From Bifidobacterium thermophilum DSM 20210 (GTDB lineage: Bacteria > Actinomycetota > Actinomycetes > Actinomycetales > Bifidobacteriaceae), in assembly GCA_000771265.1 (NCBI GenBank), contig JDUB01000011.1, forward strand, positions 62,001 to 126,000: DNA of 64,000 nt, read 5' to 3'. The notes under the pieces were generated by a model that worked only from the letters and a program-made list of their open reading frames with translations, searched no databases and had not been told where the DNA came from. Positions 62,944 through 64,000 of the stretch are shown piece by piece. Numbering within the stretch: the stretch's first letter is position 1; every line of letters begins with the position of its first letter. A program made the translations under genes and the position numbers.

Positions 62944-64000
62944 TCATGCGTGCCTCCTGCCCCTAAGCCGAATGGTCACAGCAAGCAGCAACGCCGCGAT
63001 ACCGGCGACCAGCGCGATCAGCGCGACCGGCCAATGTCCGCCGCGGCCACCCGCGTAGGGCAACAGCACGTCCGAAGTATCGACCCATGTTCCGGCGTCC
63101 GCCGCGGTTGTCAGCGCTTCGAATCCGCTGTCGGCGTTGATGGCATCGGTTCCCGACGGGCCGACCGTAATCGTGGCCACCCGCGTGTCGGTGTGGTACC
63201 CTTTCACCGCGGCGGTCTGCCGGATTTCGTAGCTTCCCCAGTCAAGCGAATCCACCGTAAGGCTGCCGCGCTCATGGTCGACGTCGGCGAGCACCCCGGT
63301 TCCCGTTGCCGTACACCCGTCGGTCGACGCGACGTTCCCGCTCTGCCCATCAGCACAATCAACGACGGCGACGGCATGGCGGGCATCAGCAGCAATCGGC
63401 TGGTAGGCGTACGTTCCGGTGTTGGCATCGTAGCGGACCGCGCTGGTCTGGGTAATGGTCCACTGCGAATCGCCGAGCGCGTCCTTACTGGTATTCGTCA
63501 CTTTCCAAGTCGCCGTACCACCGACACGCGAATTGCCGATCGTCAGCGGTTCGCCTGCGTTATGCCCGCTCCATGTGGCGATGCCGCCCGTCAGCGCGCA
63601 TGTGTACTGTGTGCCGTCTGCGACGAAGCCGTTGCCCGCGGGCTGTTGAGTGATCCGGTAGGTTCCGTCCGCCAATGTGGAGCCGCTTGAGTCAGTGTGC
63701 AGGGTGACGATGCCACGGGACGGGTCGGCGTCGCACGAGGCGGTGGACGCATTGCAAGAAACCGATCCGCGCGTGTTGTCGGCGACCGTCCAGTGTTCGA
63801 CGACGTTTCCGGAGGAGTCAAGCCGTTCCACCTTCCATGTCGCGCCGGCCACACCGGTACGAGATGGATCAGAATCGTCGACGACCTTCCAGCTGATGGT
63901 CGGATCGTAATGGTTGACGATTGCCGGATTGCCGTCAATCTGTACGAGTCCCTGCGTGCTGCTCCACGAGTTGTTCTCGTCAAGCGAATAGCCGACCCAG
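62944..64000 (-). CDS. Large pilin/surface adhesin, 5' end outside window
   Basis: The frame is open to the window edge; at least 351 residues visible. Repeated Ig-like SpaA/pilin-type domains with conserved Cys pairs (CNASTASCDADP; VVDCADGQSG...DGCTATG) and motifs like YRITQQPAGNGF and YEIRQTAAVKGYH. The C-terminal sorting signal reads LLPYAGG, a variant of LPXTG, then a membrane segment (WPVALIALVAGIAALLLAV) and RLRGRRHA. Probably the tip or minor pilin, upstream of the FimA-like gene (107 bases between). Confidence 0.87.
   Translation of the reverse strand, partial: WVGYSLDENNSWSSTQGLVQIDGNPAIVNHYDPTISWKVVDDSDPSRTGVAGATWKVERLDSSGNVVEHWTVADNTRGSVSCNASTASCDADPSRGIVTLHTDSSGSTLADGTYRITQQPAGNGFVADGTQYTCALTGGIATWSGHNAGEPLTIGNSRVGGTATWKVTNTSKDALGDSQWTITQTSAVRYDANTGTYAYQPIAADARHAVAVVDCADGQSGNVASTDGCTATGTGVLADVDHERGSLTVDSLDWGSYEIRQTAAVKGYHTDTRVATITVGPSGTDAINADSGFEALTTAADAGTWVDTSDVLLPYAGGRGGHWPVALIALVAGIAALLLAVTIRLRGRRHA

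Overview
The window looks like chromosomal DNA of a Bifidobacterium or close relative. It is GC-rich with strong GGAGG-type ribosome sites. It carries a eukaryote-like isoleucyl-tRNA synthetase behind an actinobacterial translational T-box, an AdnAB-type helicase-nuclease pair, anaerobic ribonucleotide reductase, RNase J and a sortase C/FimA-type pilus locus. Species cannot be fixed from sequence alone.

Layout. 1-2173: TetM/EF-G-like GTPase, cut by the window edge. 2486-6045: ileS with its T-box leader. 6236-10847: MarR regulator and a heterodimeric ABC exporter joined by 4-base overlaps. 11159-14172: GH3 glycosidase convergent with a TetR regulator. 14216-15487: glutamate-cysteine ligase. 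15846-20678: a 1610-residue fused CoA-dehydratase activase/reductase-like protein. 20905-21447: half of a ClC channel. 21546-24901: nrdG and nrdD with two NrdR-like boxes. 25282-27116: xseA and xseB. 27385-28425: exonuclease/phosphatase-fold membrane protein. 28578-29669: unknown protein. 29968-30330: five hairpins repeated every 73 bases. 30567-32626: def and glmM. 33237-38974: an unusual locus (below). 39084-40017: HEPN/MNT toxin-antitoxin pair with a palindromic operator. 40099-42705: pepN. 43223-48514: RNase J, dapA, an AbiEi-like gene between two repeat arrays, and dapB. 48616-50925: MFS transporter and GNAT. 51068-60018: the AdnAB-like pair. 60249-64000: sortase C, a frameshifted major pilin and a partial large pilin.

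The best candidate for something new is 33237-38974. A short translated leader and a cytidylate-kinase-like protein precede a single 913-residue polypeptide that fuses a complete APC amino acid permease to a complete iron-type alcohol dehydrogenase with all four metal ligands. A GNAT acetyltransferase and a GabT-like class III aminotransferase follow. A 16-base motif (14 identical) lies about 200 bases upstream of both the leader and the aminotransferase. The simplest reading is uptake of an omega-amino acid (GABA or similar), transamination to a semialdehyde, and reduction to a hydroxy acid, with permease and reductase in one chain.

The window is also rich in non-coding palindromes: a 42-base hairpin family (alone, or in arrays with an exact 52-base period), a second family with arms close to TCTGCCGACGCT, and the 73-base-period array. 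The periods lie close to whole numbers of DNA turns, which may point to protein binding as well as RNA folding.
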